64,000 nucleotides of DNA. It comes from Oscheius dolichura. Lineage: Eukaryota; Nematoda; Chromadorea; Rhabditida; Rhabditidae. The first letter of the stretch is position 1. Every line of letters begins with the position of its first letter. The notes under the pieces were generated by a model. That model was given only the letters and a program-made list of their open reading frames with translations, had not been told where the DNA came from and did not search any database. Made by a program: the position numbers and the translations under genes. Below, in pieces: positions 1 through 12,824 of this stretch. Location of the stretch: assembly GCA_932521035.1 (NCBI GenBank), contig OW051492.1:1302001-1366000 (forward strand), in the 5' to 3' direction.

Positions 1-42
1 CCCGGCGTGACATAGACATAAACAAGAAACAGTCCGACTAAC

Positions 43-806
43 CTGTGGTATACACTGTGAAATGGGCGGGATTCGGGCCTTTTTGATCTCGGAATTCAGA
101 AGATCTCCGACGATACTGGAGGCATACTGGAAGGAGCGCTGGTTGAGACGCGCCCGGATGCCCGGGTAGCCTCGCTGGCCTCCTAACAGGGCGGTGTTGA
201 AGTCACTTAAATTAATTATATTATTAAAATTTAGACTATATACTGTCGTTTGTGACTCAATTTTTCGGATAATTGCTCTCATTTTCCAATTAGTCAGTCA
301 AATCTTGCTCTGAGACCAAAAAGCCCACTTTGGCGGCGCCTAGGGCACTTTTTGCTATTTTTAATCTATTTTAAAAAAATTTTTTTTCCATATGAATATG
401 CCTATCATTTTAAATTATCAAAAACTAATGAAAAATAGCTGCTCCCGGTCTTTCTTCTCAGTTGGGCGCCCTGGAGCACTGGATTACGGTAGCGCGCGCT
501 TTCCAAGAACAGGAACCCGGGAAAATGGCTCAAATTTTCGGAATTTTAAGGCTTTTTAAAGTAATTTTAATGACTAATTAATTCTAAAACTCACTAGGCA
601 GACGAGACTCCCCCTGCTCCGCCTTGAATCGCGGCGACTCCTCCATAGGGATTACCCTGGAACTGTTGTTGGGGCTGTCCTCCTCCTTGAACTATTGCTG
701 CTCCTCCTGTAGAATAGCCGGCTGGGGGCTGTTGGGAATAGCCGGCCCAGACTATCCCGACCAGCGGGATTAAGGAGAGCAGACGCATTGCCCTTAACCG
801 AGCCAT
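43..806 (-). CDS. LBP/BPI-family lipid-binding protein, 5' part only (runs off window start)
   Basis: Two exons are visible: 806-595 and 205-43, after which a donor (GTTAGT) leads out of the window, so 125 residues are present and the rest lies beyond base 1. Residues 1-22 form a signal peptide with a hydrophobic run, so the protein is secreted. Residues 24-70 are Gly/Gln-rich. Exon 2 carries a block ending GIRARLNQRSFQYASSIV followed by KARIPPISQCIPQ, which is how the lipid-binding domain of the LBP/BPI/CETP family begins. Known family role: binding lipids or lipopolysaccharide outside cells. Reading straight through exon 1 gives a TAG, but that codon straddles a perfect GTGAGT donor; splicing to the acceptor at 206-207 restores the frame exactly. 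Start chosen at 806 because the signal peptide begins there; the open frame continues upstream to 908 without resemblance to anything. Confidence 0.85.
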
Positions 807-2234
807 TTTTGGAGAGAATTTTCGATTAAAAGAGAGGAAGAAAAAGGAAAAGGAAAAGGAATGATGGCAGTCTCTTCTTCTTGTTTTTTGTTTATCACAA
901 GACGGCAAAGGAAAGAAAAATGAAAAGGCGGGGGGCCGGCTAATGTGACGGGGGCGAACTTTGTAGTCAGGGTCGTGGAGATCACGACTAGCTATGGGAG
1001 GGGGGAGGGGTAAAGAGAAGCCACCCGAAGATATCAGAAGATGGGAGACAGGCAGAAACTGCGCAAACAGTCTCTGCCCCCAGCGCGCGCCTTTCCTATG
1101 GCAACCAGCAGCAGACGAAGCTGACCAGAAGGGGAGAAAAACTCGATCACGGGGGGAGGATGATCACCTTGTAGATTGTAGGATGGAACTAAGAAGAGTG
1201 GAAGGGGGATGGGGAAGTGATAAAAGGAAAAGTGGAACTATCAAAATGGCAGGAAGGAAGGAAGTGTCAATGGCTAGGAGTTTTCCCAAAACCCGTTCTA
1301 AACCGATTTTCGGCTAAAAACGGCTAATTTTGGAGTAAAATAACAAAAAAGAATGTACCTAACAACGCTGATAAGCCAATTTTCTAGAAATCCAACAAAG
1401 AAAGCCATAAAATTAGTTGGAAATCGTCTTGGAGCCCGGAAAAATGACACAGAAGGCGCCGGGTCTCGCAGGCACTCACGGGAACCAATTTGAGGTTCAA
1501 AAATTGTGAAAACAAGTACACGAGAGAGTATTCCTTGAAGTAGACAAAGAAAAATGATATAAGAAGGATGTTCTAAATCTGAAAATGGGATAAATTGATC
1601 GAGTAATAGAGAGAATAGAGGCGATATCAGTTCCGCGGGCTTTTCCGCCCATTGAACCTCTTCCAACGTTTTTTTTTCAACCGGAATAAATATTCTGTGA
1701 CATATAAAAGCTAGTTTTCTCTATCTACTGTTATACTTGTTAGTCCAACTACCAGTATTTTCTGGATGGGAATTCCAAATTATCCCAACTGAACCCGCCA
1801 GGAATGCGCCTTGGCTCGTTGCTCGTCCTCCCTGCTTCGTCGTGGCTTTTTCCACACAAAAAGGAGATTTTTCTTATTGAGAATAAAGTGATCAAGTTGA
1901 TTAACACATCAAAAAGTACTTGAAAATTGCGGAAGAGCAGGAAGAATTCTCAAAATGAGGAAATAATAACAGGAAGGGGAGGTTACCGGCTTGGTCTTCG
2001 ATAGTCCGCTCCCCTGCACCCGTAAAGTCTCGGCAAGACAAATGTATAAAGGCGACACAGTTTTGTAACAGTTTTGAATAACGATGATCCTACTGCCAAG
2101 ACTTTACGGGTGCGGGGGATCGAATTAAAGAGGACCGAGCCGTGGCCCCTTGTTCCCTCCCGTTCTGTACATTTCCTTGGTGATTTTCTGCTGGAACCTC
2201 TTTTTGCCTCGCTCGATGGTCACCAGCATGGTCA
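807..2234. other. Gene-poor stretch upstream of the LBP/BPI-like gene
   Basis: I see no supportable gene here. Open frames at 994-1317 (+) and 1298-1666 (-) have no family resemblance, no convincing start context and biased composition. The stretch presumably holds the promoter of the minus-strand LBP/BPI-like gene. One TACGGGTGCAG-type palindrome lies at about 1992-2138. Confidence 0.5.
1992..2138. mobile_element. Palindrome of the TACGGGTGCAG family (long-arm type)
   Basis: Arms CTGCACCCGTAAAGTCTCGG and its inverted copy flank a 60-bp centre, with further outer pairing around CGATAGTCCGCTCCC. Same family and outer arms as 15866-16014 and 21020-21172. Confidence 0.8.
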
Positions 2235-2530
2235 TTAAAGGAACGGTGGCACAGCTTTTCGCGGTCTGCGCTCAGCGCAGATGCTCGGGGCGCGTTTGCT
2301 TTTCATCGGCCAAAAAAAATGACTTTCGAGTTGTATTTCTCCATATTGTGACATACGATTTTTGTGATTTTTATTGCTTTCACTAATTGGAATATGCTGA
2401 TCATTTTAGCAAAAAGAAATATTGAAAACTCATGCGGAAAACAAAAGTTATAAATTTAAAAAATGGCACGCTACCGTAACCATATGCGCGCGCGCGTCTA
2501 ATTTTTGAAGCTGTGCCACTGTTCCTTTAA
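2235..2530. mobile_element. MITE-like element with 23-bp terminal inverted repeats
   Basis: The left end TTAAAGGAACGGTGGCACAG is matched in inverted orientation by the right end CTGTGCCACTGTTCCTTTAA at 2511-2530. The ends begin and finish with TTAA, which could be a TTAA target duplication of the piggyBac type. The interior of about 250 bp has no transposase; the open frame at 2150-2386 merely crosses the left end. Length, paired ends and lack of coding capacity fit a non-autonomous DNA element. Confidence 0.75.
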
Positions 2531-3005
2531 GCCGTCTCCCCTCCCTCTCCCCCAAAGTGGAACTTTCTCTTTTCCCAGGCCAGACGGGCAGTTGTTTTCC
2601 CCGCGCGGGTGTTCCTCACTCCCTCGTCATTAAAAAAGGCGGCAGGGAATATAATTAATCTGTGTAGTTGTGATTAATAGATTAGAGAGACACATTTAAG
2701 GGGGAGAAAAAGACGGGGCCGAATGGATAGGCAGACGATTGGCAGGGGGGAGAACGTGATAGAGAAGAAGCCATTCGGGGGGCGGGGGACGACGAGGGAA
2801 GAACCGGACGATTTTGATCAAAAATAAAGGGGCAATGCTTAATTTAAAAGGCGGAGGGGTACTGTAGTCTAATATTAGTAAGTATAAAATAAAAATTGGG
2901 AGAGAACGAAAAGGAACAGCTGCCCCTCCTCGGCCATGGGGAGAAAGTACCGCCGGAGCGGTGCCGTCTACCCCCCGAGGGGGGTGGATTCTGTCTCTCT
3001 TTCAG

Positions 3006-3122
3006 TTGCGCAATGCCCTTGAGGAACGAGCGGGGGGAATAGAACCCGTTCCACCTACACCCCCAGGGGTAGAAGAAGACGATGACGGGGAGGAGGCCGA
3101 GGAGGAGGAGGACGGCTTCTGA
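3006..3122 (+). CDS. Candidate terminal exon with acidic tail (gene not recognised)
   Basis: A good acceptor (CTCTCTTTCAG) at 2995-3005 is followed by 38 open codons and a TGA. The translation starts LRNALEERAGGIEPVPPTPP and ends in a run of Asp/Glu, like many acidic C-terminal tails. The other two phases are closed within a few codons, so only phase 0 works. I could not find the preceding exons: the strong donor GTAAGT at 2879 is not preceded by a convincing coding stretch. The GA-rich composition could produce such a frame by chance, so this is only a candidate. Confidence 0.3.
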   Translation: MRNALEERAGGIEPVPPTPPGVEEDDDGEEAEEEEDGF

Positions 3123-6100
3123 TTGGAGATGAACTGTCAGGAACGAGCCATGGGTTTCAACAACAGTGAAAACGAGAAAAAAAACAGATAAATCTGAAAG
3201 AAACCGTTTGAAAGCCCGGGAAAATCGTTTTATTCCTGAATTTTTGAGCAGTTTTCCCGTTTAGAAAGGAAAATTGCGCAAGTGTTCCCCATTGAGCCCC
3301 GCGCAGCCGCCACAGCGCTGTCTAACTGTCTAACTGTGGCCACCGCTTTTTCCCCACTCCTAACTACAAAACTTCCCCTTGAAATGGCTTCCAAATTCCA
3401 ATTCGAAAACTGTATAAGACCCCAATCGAGACAAGGAAAAAGCCAAGTTTTGGCTAGCCAGCTGTCTGTCACCGGTGTCGGCGACGGCAGGTTAGATCTC
3501 TTTCTCTCACCCGTAGTCGGCAATTGCCGCGATAATTTGCCACTTTTTTGCTGTTAAGATTTTCGATGGCGATACCGTGGGGACAAAGGGGGAGCATTGA
3601 GGGGAATATTGGCCAATTTTTATGAGAATTTTTAAGCGAAAAAGAGAGAAAAGGGCGCTACTGGGTGGGAAGGAGGGACCGCCACAGTTAGACAGCCAAA
3701 AAAAACAGGAAAAGGGGGTTTGCAGGGAGGAAAACAAGAAGAAGTCCTTTAATTTAATGGAAAAAGAACCACTATCCATGCTTTTTAATTAATAAACCTT
3801 GAAAAGAGGAGATCGAGCCGGAGAGAAGGGAATGCCGCCTAGGGATTGAGGGCGCCACAGTTAGACAGCCAGATGGGGAAAGGGGAGAATTTCTTGGAGA
3901 AAAAATGAGAAAAAAGTAGGGAAAACCTTCCCAGTTAAATTTTAAATGTTATCAGTAATTTATGAGAGTTCTAAAAGAGGAAGGAAGGCATTACTGTAGA
4001 AGAGAGCGTCGCCGCCGGGCCGCCACAGTTAGACAGCCGGAAAATTTCCCCGAGAAAGAAGGGATTCCACTGGATAGAGAGAGAGAGAAGTAAAAAGAAG
4101 GCTAACTCTCCTCCATTTCCCCATAAACAGGAAAAAAGGGAACAGTTTGTCCCGTTTCCTGGCCTCCGAATAGCTCGCCACAATAGCAACAGGGAGAGAT
4201 TATCACACGGCCAGTCTCTGTAGTCCATGTCCATCCATTTTCAAGGCCACCCCTTCTTTTTTTTCCTGGACTAGACTTTCCCAGGGGATATGGGGGACAG
4301 AAAAGGGAAGACAACCCCCCGGGTGAATCACAGTCAGATCTTGTTCCCCCCACCTCCACTTTATAAGCTTTTGTAACAAACACCTGATCCCTACTGCCAA
4401 CAGGTTCGAGAGAACTCGCCGGCAGGACCGAAAAACATACGGACAGGGGGAGAAAGAGAGTGGGAGGAGATGCCAATGGCACCCGGGAGAAAGCCGCAAA
4501 CAGAAAAAGAGAAAGAGAGATAGAAATCTTGATTCCTCTTGCAAAATGCGACAGAGATCCCTTCGAGACCTATTACACCTACTCCCCTGGTCTCTGCCAA
4601 TGATATCCAAAGTACGGTACAAGGGGATCTTCTGCTCTTTTGATTTAAAGGATCCTTAGGCTGTACGGGACAATTTAAAGGACTGTCCTTTGATTTTCTG
4701 GGTTCATTTCGAAGATTTAGACCATTTCCAACGGAAAGAGAAGGAAATTTGTTCCTGGCTTTTGGTAAAATTCGAAAAATAGAGAAATTTTACCGCAGAA
4801 TGATAATTGGTCCCGTAACGGCGAGCTTTTCTGTTTGGAAACGGTCTCTAGAAACCTAATTAGCCTTTAAAATTGCTGGAAAACCTTTAATTTAGCCAAC
4901 AGGAGCGAAATCCGCCGAGAGGAGACCACGGCCCTGAGAATCCCGTCCTACCCCTTCATTTCTACAAAATTGGTACAAGAGTTTTTTAGTTTATTTTTCT
5001 ATTGAAGACCTTTCTCTCCACTGGGAACTAGACCTTTAATTTGGCTGTGACCACCATCCACAAGCCATGCTATAAACGCCGGAATAGGTGATAGCAACCA
5101 CTAAATCCCTCCTCTCCCCTGCCGTTTTCTTCTTTCTTCCCTGTCTTTGGCGGCAGGATTTTGCCCAGTTTTATGGATGATACTAAAAGAAAAGAGAGAA
5201 TGAAAACGAGGAAGTGGAAAGAAGACACTTTACCGTATCCTGGTCACAGCTTCATTTTCCATGGATTTGGACCGCGAAATTTGAATTTATCCATGCCCAG
5301 GCGCGTTCCCGGCCCTTTTTGAAGCCAGACGAGTTTACCTGGTCTCATAGCGAATTCTACAGTATCCAGCAGGTTAAAAAGAGCTAGGGTATCCTATGTC
5401 TATTAATTGGAACAAGTGGGAGATGAGGGAGCGCTTAGGGGGAGAGGAATGACGCCACCGTCAGTGAGTCACCTATCTGTGACTGTAGAATGGCATTCCT
5501 CAAATTCTCCACACCCCCAACCCTGAGCCTTTTCTTCCGGGGTTATTGGACCAGTTCTCCTTGTCTTGGGGGTTAGCCAATTCCTCTAGCCCACTCCCTA
5601 GCCCCCTAGAGACTGTAGGTATCGGTGTGTAATTAGTAGCAGCAGAACCCGATACCTATGGGTCTCGGTCTCCCACCTCCCCGGGGGATATTCCACTCCC
5701 GTTTTTACACACAGCAAAACAGTGTCTGATTATCGCCTACCCCCTGCGGCAGAGAAGGTGTATCTCCTCTTGATCACGTTATTGCTGGGAGGTGGGGGAG
5801 ATAGTTAGTGCCCCCGGAGGTTTAATTTGTTTTTATGGATCTGATGTTCTCCCCCTGCCGCGCTCTATTCTAACATGTTTTCATAGGGGGCAAGAAAAGA
5901 AATATAAACGGCGACTTTTGCAACGAGGAGAGACCAAATATCCCCCCTCTTCCTCGAACCAGATGTTGCGTCAGGGGCCCCCTCGAATGGAAGGGGAAAG
6001 TCTCGTCGGAAATGGGATAAAGACGTTTATCCTTCTGCCATAGTCATCCGTCTCCCCTTCCCCGCTGGATAGGAAAACAGGGAATATGGAAATCTATAGG

Positions 6101-7831
6101 GGGAGGGGGCAGAAGCAGAACTTGACCCCTTCAAGGACGGGCAATGGCATAGTTCAATTTGTCCATATCGTAAAAAGAGACGAGAAAGGTGAATCTATGC
6201 ATAGTTTACGATACCAAGACGAGAAAAGGGAAAGAGGAGGATCGAGAAAAGAGAGCGGAGGGCTTCTACAGGGACTGGAGACTGCCGCCTAGGTAATATG
6301 AATTTTTTGGACGGAATAATACGAAAAATGGGGCTGGTTCTCCTATTTATATCTTCAAATGAGCTATTAACGAAGAAAAATAAGTGTTTTCTTCAAAAAT
6401 TGCCCAGAAACCCCAAATCGCATGTAAAATGATCTGTAGACCTACCGGCTTAAAAAGACCTCTAAACTGTTTACTATGCACCAATTTTTCAGTTTTTTTA
6501 TAAGGCTAATCACCGGCGAACGCTGTCGTTTTTATCCCTAACTAATTATTTACCATATACAAGCCGGAAAAATGAAATAGGAGCAATGATTAGGTGAATT
6601 CACTCTTCAGACGCGCGCTACACAGGAAATCATTAATATCTTTTGGTCCTATGGCAATAGACAAAAACACGTTAGTGATTCAGAATCAGCATCAAAAACT
6701 CTGTCAAATGATATATATTTCATCTGGAATGGATAATCCAGTAGGAAATAATCCCCGCTAGAAGGTCTGTATTCAAATTTCCGAAAAAAAAACGACTCAT
6801 TTCTAGCCAAAGAAGACTTTTCCCCCAATTTTTCAACTCTTCAGGGTATTTAAATGGCTTTAATTTCTAAATTTAGCTATAAATTTGCCAAAATACACTA
6901 GCCCAAAAGGTAACAAACATCGAAAAGACGAGTGGCGCCCGTTTGAATAGCGGTCAGACCAGAGAAACCATTCCTGGCAAGTTTCAAAGATCGTCCTTGG
7001 CTTTGGCGGGCGACAGCTGATTTATTTTCGCTTTGGAAAAATTCGGGTAAACACGAATTTGACGGGAAAAGGAAGGGAAGGAAAAGACTAAAGAAAGATG
7101 CAACAGAATAATATGTTCATGCTGGTTGGGATATGAGATGGCAACTGGAAGAAGAACTGGTAGAGGGGGACGGTGGCGATGGTCTCTCTCTCTCTCTCTC
7201 TCTTGGGGCAGAGACCAGTTCCTCCCTCGCCCCTCCTGTATGGCTAAAACGTGGAAATACGATGAGGAGGCGAGAGGAGGCAGAACCAGCGAGATGACCA
7301 CAACACGTGTTTCTTTAGCCTGACCAGTCCACTTTCTCACCTCTTTAATCCATCCTCGACGGCACTTTATAGCGCGACCCTGCACCCGTAAATCCTCGGC
7401 AGCGCTCTATATCCCCCATCGCGCTGCCGAGATGTTATGGGTGCCGCGGCACACATTCCCCAGACAGTTGCTGCGAATGGCAGATATTATCTCTGACCTG
7501 AAACGGGTTTGGCCGTGTTTCCTTACGGGCCTTATCATATTTTGGAAGAGTGAATAAACATGCGGGGAGACGAAGAAGAGGTACGATGTAAACAAGTTGA
7601 AACGCCAATTAGGCCATGGCAAACGGGAACAAGTAAATAACAGCAGTGGGGGAACTGTTTCAAGAAGTCAAGCAACTGTACAACTTGAATCTAGAAGAAA
7701 TTGGCCTAGCTGAGAGAAATGGACAGAAGGAGCTCACGTTCTGTCTTTTCTCCCCTCCCTAATAATCCTCGACAAACAATAAAGTGTTTATTTTCTGTGA
7801 AAGGAACACTTAAAACAACAAAAATAAAAGA
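3123..7831. other. Gene-poor, repeat-bearing interval
   Basis: No gene can be supported. The open frames are short, overlap on both strands and lack recognisable domains. The interval holds short inverted copies of a TGTCTAACTGTGGC motif (about 3310-4040), a CT microsatellite at 7181-7202 and one TACGGGTGCAG palindrome at about 7378-7450. Confidence 0.5.
7378..7450. mobile_element. Palindrome of the TACGGGTGCAG family (short type)
   Basis: CTGCACCCGTAAATCCTCGG and the inverted GAGATGTTATGGGTGC surround a short GCGC-rich centre. Confidence 0.7.
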
Positions 7832-7900
7832 TCATTTGTTGACGAGCCAGTCAATATTCTGCGGAGCATGATCGTATTCGAGGGAATACGGTATCGTCAT
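7832..7900 (-). CDS. Micro-ORF or terminal exon directly downstream of the L-domain receptor gene
   Basis: On the minus strand an acceptor (CATCCTATAG, exon start 7910) is followed after ten bases by an ATG and 22 codons, reading MTIPYSLEYDHAPQNIDWLV and two more residues, then TGA. An AATAAA signal follows at 7792-7787. The acceptor lies about 70 nt after the AATAAA (7986-7981) of the upstream receptor gene, the spacing of a spliced-leader-trans-spliced downstream cistron in a nematode operon. The composition looks protein-like rather than random. It may be a micropeptide, or the last exon of a gene or isoform whose earlier exons I missed. No function can be proposed. Confidence 0.35.
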   Translation of the reverse strand: MTIPYSLEYDHAPQNIDWLVNK

Positions 7901-8063
7901 CTCCCAAACTCTATAGGATGAGAAAAGGCAAATGATTCCTCTAAAGGAGGCGAAACAAACACATTACATTTTCAAGCTTTTTTATTAAAGCAATTTAACT
8001 GAAAGCTATTTATATGAAAAAGAAGTCAGGTATAAGTAGTATAGTGTCGAGGGAGAACAGCAG

Positions 8064-11000
8064 CTATCGGGTCTCGCCGCTGCCAGTAGGACCCGAAAGA
8101 CTGCTGGTTGCTTTCGATGTGGCCGTTGTTCCCGCCGTCGAAGATTTTCCCTCTTTAGACATTGTCGCACTTCCACTTCCAAGGGAGGTATCTGCTGTAG
8201 TTAGCGTCCCCGAAGGAAGAGCCGTCGTCCGGTTTGGAGTCCTGGAGGATCGCTTCGAAGCGCGAGGTGTCCATCCTCCTACTTCTTGAGATCCAATCGT
8301 CTTCGATTGTAAATTAATTTTAGTTGTAGCCAGCATTGCTGATTCAATCGACAGTCGCCGCATCATCTCGGCGTGTCTCTTCTGCTTTAGAGCTTCTATC
8401 CTCTGCTTTTCTATTGTCTTTTCAATGGCAGCTTCTCTTTTTCGATTGTATAATATATAAGCCATTGCTGGAACAGCAAATAACAATAGAATTATAGCGG
8501 GTAAAGCAATATTCCAACCCCATACATTTTCTGGAAAAAAATAGACGATTTTTCTTTTATATTTTTCAGAATAAACCAACCATCGTCTTCGCTATACTCT
8601 CTAGCATTATCCACATAACAAATAGACTTGGGATTAGCTCTACAATGTTTTAAAAAGGCCGACGGAATGAAGTCTTTCCTATCATTGATGTTAGGATTTC
8701 CTGTGACTTTTATCAACGGCCGAGCATTATTAGCAGCCGTGATATTTGTCAATAATGGCATTTGCAATGATATTAGCCTTTCATTTTTGTGGATCAAGAC
8801 AGCCGGCGCTGAAAATATTTTTTCGTTTGCTTTGGTATATTTTCTCTTTATCTTTATATATTCTTATCATTCTGAAAGAAAATGATTAATTTTACAAACC
8901 ATTTGGGGAAGAAATTAGTTTCAGACGAGGAAATTCCAACTGCTCGAACAAAGTTCCAACAATAACAAGTTTCCCATAAATAACTTCCAAATTCTTGACA
9001 TAAACATCTGGTGTTATTAATAAGTCACCATACAAGCTGTCACAATTTCCTTCAGTCAAAAAGCTACAAGCTTTTGCTGAAAAAATAAAATTATAACAAA
9101 AATGACAAGAAAAATATAATAACTTACAACAAGTTATTAGAGAGTTCTCATTCAATTGAAGGCTGGCCAATCGTGTTGCAGCAGCCAAGCGTTCGCGTTC
9201 TTCTCGCGGTGGACAGAATTCCTTTCTTATTTGAATTGTCGTCTTTACATGCCCTTTACTTGGACTATACGGATACAAGTTTTCATCGCCATATTCGCAT
9301 CTCTCGCCAACTTCTTTTAGACTCGCCAAAAAGTTCAGCTGCGTTCCATTTTTAACAATCAGGCAGCCGGTAATCTTTCGAATTTTAGTTGGTCTTGTCA
9401 GCTCATCATTATTCACAACCAAGTCGCCCTCAAATATTATGCAGGCTTCCAGATTGAATATATCATAACAATTCCATTGAGGAGCTGGCATCGCTAATTG
9501 GACCTGCTTTCCGTATGTATACTTTATAGAAAGGTATCGCTCAATTTCCATCTGAAAAGAGGCATAAAAAATTGAACAACCATTAGTAAACCTTACCGTT
9601 GAGTCTATCCTAACTAGGACAGAAGATGGTGGGCCAATAAAAGAGAACTGTATCCGTTTTAAAAATTCTAAAGTAGGAGGAGCCGATGATGAGTAGATAA
9701 TAAGCGGAATGCCTCCTCCTTTACCAACAATCTTTTTCAAATTGACAAAGTCCCTATCCAAATTTGTGCAATCCTCTAGGACCAATTTTCCTTGAATTTC
9801 GACCAATTTGGAAGTGGCAGTGACATCATAGTCATGGCAAGAAAAATTTCTGTAGCTGTGAAGTGTATAACAGTCTTTGTCGACGGATCCCATACCCGCC
9901 AGATCTGATGCGATACATGCTAAAATATTCTTTATAAAGAGGTAAGATTGTTCATGTATCAGAAAGAATGAAAAAAAAACTAACGGCAATTGATTTCCTT
10001 GTTTTCGCTTTCATTAACTGTGAGATCAGTTGAATCATAGCCCTCTTCATATATCGGAAGTAAATCAGTTAAATATCCTTTTGCACATGCGTTTGTATTA
10101 TTTCTAATTGTATGTGCAGCCATACACTGGGAATATATCACATTGTCCAAGAAATAGAGGCTAGTGAGTTCCGTGTTCTCAACAGAAATGCATCCGTTTA
10201 CATGTGTGACTTGAAATAGAGTTGTATCGCTGTCTTTCTTTATATTTTGTAGCTTTAGAGGTCCTTCAATACGTTTACAAATCCGTATCATTTCAAAGCT
10301 AGTAATGATTTGAACCTCGCCACTTTTTCTGGTGGTGATACATTGTGTTACTGAATCATCCATATTTGGAAATCCAACCATCGCTCGACTAAAAGCAATG
10401 GGAAATTGATCAAAGTGCAGCTCAGGATTGTTTGTAATTGTAAGCCTTCCAACTGATTGCAGTGAAGTGAACTTAAGTTCTTTAAGCCTGCTATTATCTC
10501 TGATTAGAAGATCTAAAATTACTTATAAAATAACAACATCGAAAAACTAACGGCTCACTTTAGTCAAATAAGGTAGATTCAATATCTCATCGTAAATATT
10601 CTCGATACTGAGAGTTCCATTGACAGCGGTCAATTTCTGTCCTCGCATTTTTGGTTGAAACTGATGTTTACGAAACCATTCGGAAATATATGCATCTCCA
10701 CTCATTTCACGGCAAAGATAATGTGGATGAAGAGCATCTTTTGACGTACAGATTTTGGCTGAAAAATAAAATAAATAAAATACAAGAAATAAAAACGTAC
10801 AACAACTGTTGAAATCTAATTCGATGGGCATTTCTACAACAGCCGGAATATGTTCATACAGTTCAGACATATTCTCTCCGCATATATGAGGATTATTTAG
10901 AAGCATAGAGGTACTGTGGTCATAGCATACTTCCGTGCCCGTATGATTATTTACAATTAGTCGATATCCATTAAAATCCACATTGACAAGTTGTAGACAT

Positions 11001-12032
11001 CCTTTTCCTTCTAGAATAATATCGTGTGGCAATACTATATTTTGCAACTGGACAGTATCTCGGATTGTACGGCAATTAGTCAACAATTCTTGTGAGGTAT
11101 GGAAATTGTTGCGCAAATTTGGTTTGCTGTCTGCGTTAGTTTTGTTCTCAAACAAACATTCTGAAAAAAGAAGCAAAAAATATTCAGACAAAATGATTGC
11201 TTACCTTTATATTTATTCTGAATAAAAGACTCGTCATTTGAAATTTCTGTAAGATTGGCTATCTTATCCTCTTCCAGGCGTAGTAATGGATTGTTATAGA
11301 TAAGTACTTGAACTTTATCATGGGCCACAAATTCTAGATTCCAAATGATTCTCTTCAAGTTAGCATTTGATCTGATATAAATAAAAGGTGCTGAAAATAG
11401 AAGCAACAAATTACAATATGAATATAGTAAACTTACCATCGTGTTTTGTTGTTTCCCATCTTACTACGTTTCCAAAATTTATAGTCTCCACATTGTCATT
11501 GCCAACAAATATAAAGCCACCTTTTATCACAGCCTAAAATAAGAAAATAACAACTAACCGAAGAGAAAAAACGCACCTTTTCACTATTCGGTTTAGTGCT
11601 GAAAAAATCAGTAATTTCTGCCTCATTTGCCAGAGAGAAATCTAACCGAAGTGGCTTGTCCTTTTCATCATAGCCATAAAAATTAGCTGCTGCGTCATAA
11701 GTGCAATTCTTCCAGCATGGGAAGTTATACAATTCGCTCGTTGGGTCTGCATTTCCTATTGCACAGTCTTTGAAATATCCTCTATCTCCTCCGGTCATTA
11801 TCATATGGCCTGAATCTACTTATTTTATACAGATTTTACTATAAAACTACTTACACAGATTTGGATATAGCTGTGCTGTTGCTGCTACAACTTGCGGTAG
11901 AAGAAGAAGGAAAATAATTCGTCTTATTGGCTGCCACATTGAAACGGAGTGAATCGGCCTTCCGGTGGATAGATCACAATGACAATGAGCTGTTTCTAGC
12001 TTACAAATGACTGATTTATCAAATCCTGCCAT
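8064..12032 (-). CDS. Receptor L-domain membrane protein (irld-like), 1135 aa
   Basis: Twelve exons: 12032-11855, 11809-11577, 11533-11437, 11390-11205, 11160-10801, 10758-10552, 10512-9985, 9919-9597, 9551-9128, 9076-8900, 8808-8581, 8530-8064. All phases join. A hydrophobic leader starts at the second Met (residue 32, base 11939), which may be the true start of secretion. The ectodomain has repeated insulin/EGF-receptor-type L-domain segments: beta-helix blocks such as LTKVSHLLIRDNSRLKELKF and LTITNNPEL, with scattered paired cysteines, probably four or more L domains. One transmembrane segment lies at about 988-1007, followed by a basic, then Ser/Thr-rich cytoplasmic tail of about 125 residues without a kinase domain. 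C. elegans has a large irld family of such kinase-less proteins, some acting in sensory neurons; the ligand here is unknown. AATAAA lies at 7986-7981. Confidence 0.9.
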
Positions 12033-12824
12033 GTTTTATCTTGTTTTTTTTAGAAATAACTTGTCAAGCTGGTTCAGGTCTTTTTCAAGGTGGTGTAAGT
12101 CGAATTCTTTCTCTTTTGTTCGTTTTTTTTTCAGGAATTATTGAATGTTTTTTTACAATATGAGCATATTTTAGACTCCTGTAGGTTGTTTTTAAAAAAA
12201 GAAATAGCTCTTTTTCTGTATAAAACTTCTTTATTTCAGGAAATCGTTTTCCCCTGCTGGCAGTGCCGCCTACTCCGCTCACCCGACTAAATAAGCTTAT
12301 TCTCTTATCACTTGCTCCTTATCTATTTCAATATTCCGTTTCTTGCTCTCAAATCGATCTCCTATCGAGAAAAAGAGCAAGGGCAGGACGTGTGAAATCT
12401 GTTCTTACATCACCTGGTCTCCGCCGAAATCTAGGTGGTGCATATCCGATTTCACAATATGCACAGGTGCCCTCCAGGGTGGCTTGTGTGAGATTTTCTG
12501 CTTTATTTCCTTGCGTTTGTCGTTTATTTATTTTAATCCCTCTCTTTCGTCTTCCAGCTATTTTTTGCCTTCCAACAGCAGCAGAAAGGAACAGGTGTTC
12601 ATGTTTCGTCGTGTCATGTCATGGGCCTCGGGACAAGACACGGTAGATGATGGACGAGAGCCTCGGGCGAGACACGCCGAGCGAGAGCAAGAACACATCT
12701 AACATAAACACCTCGCGATTTACAGCGCTTCCTTCTTCACCACCGCCGGGGGCAACGGGGAGGGGTGTCACGGGGGAATTGGAGGTTTTTTTTTTCATTT
12801 TTGAGACCCATTCAAACAATTTTA

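Noticed and set aside
12241-12692. Possible secreted-peptide gene on the plus strand (hydrophobic stretch, basic cleavage-like sites, one plausible intron)
   Set aside because: No in-frame ATG and no upstream exon supplying one; donor and acceptor strengths are ordinary. Not enough to call a gene.
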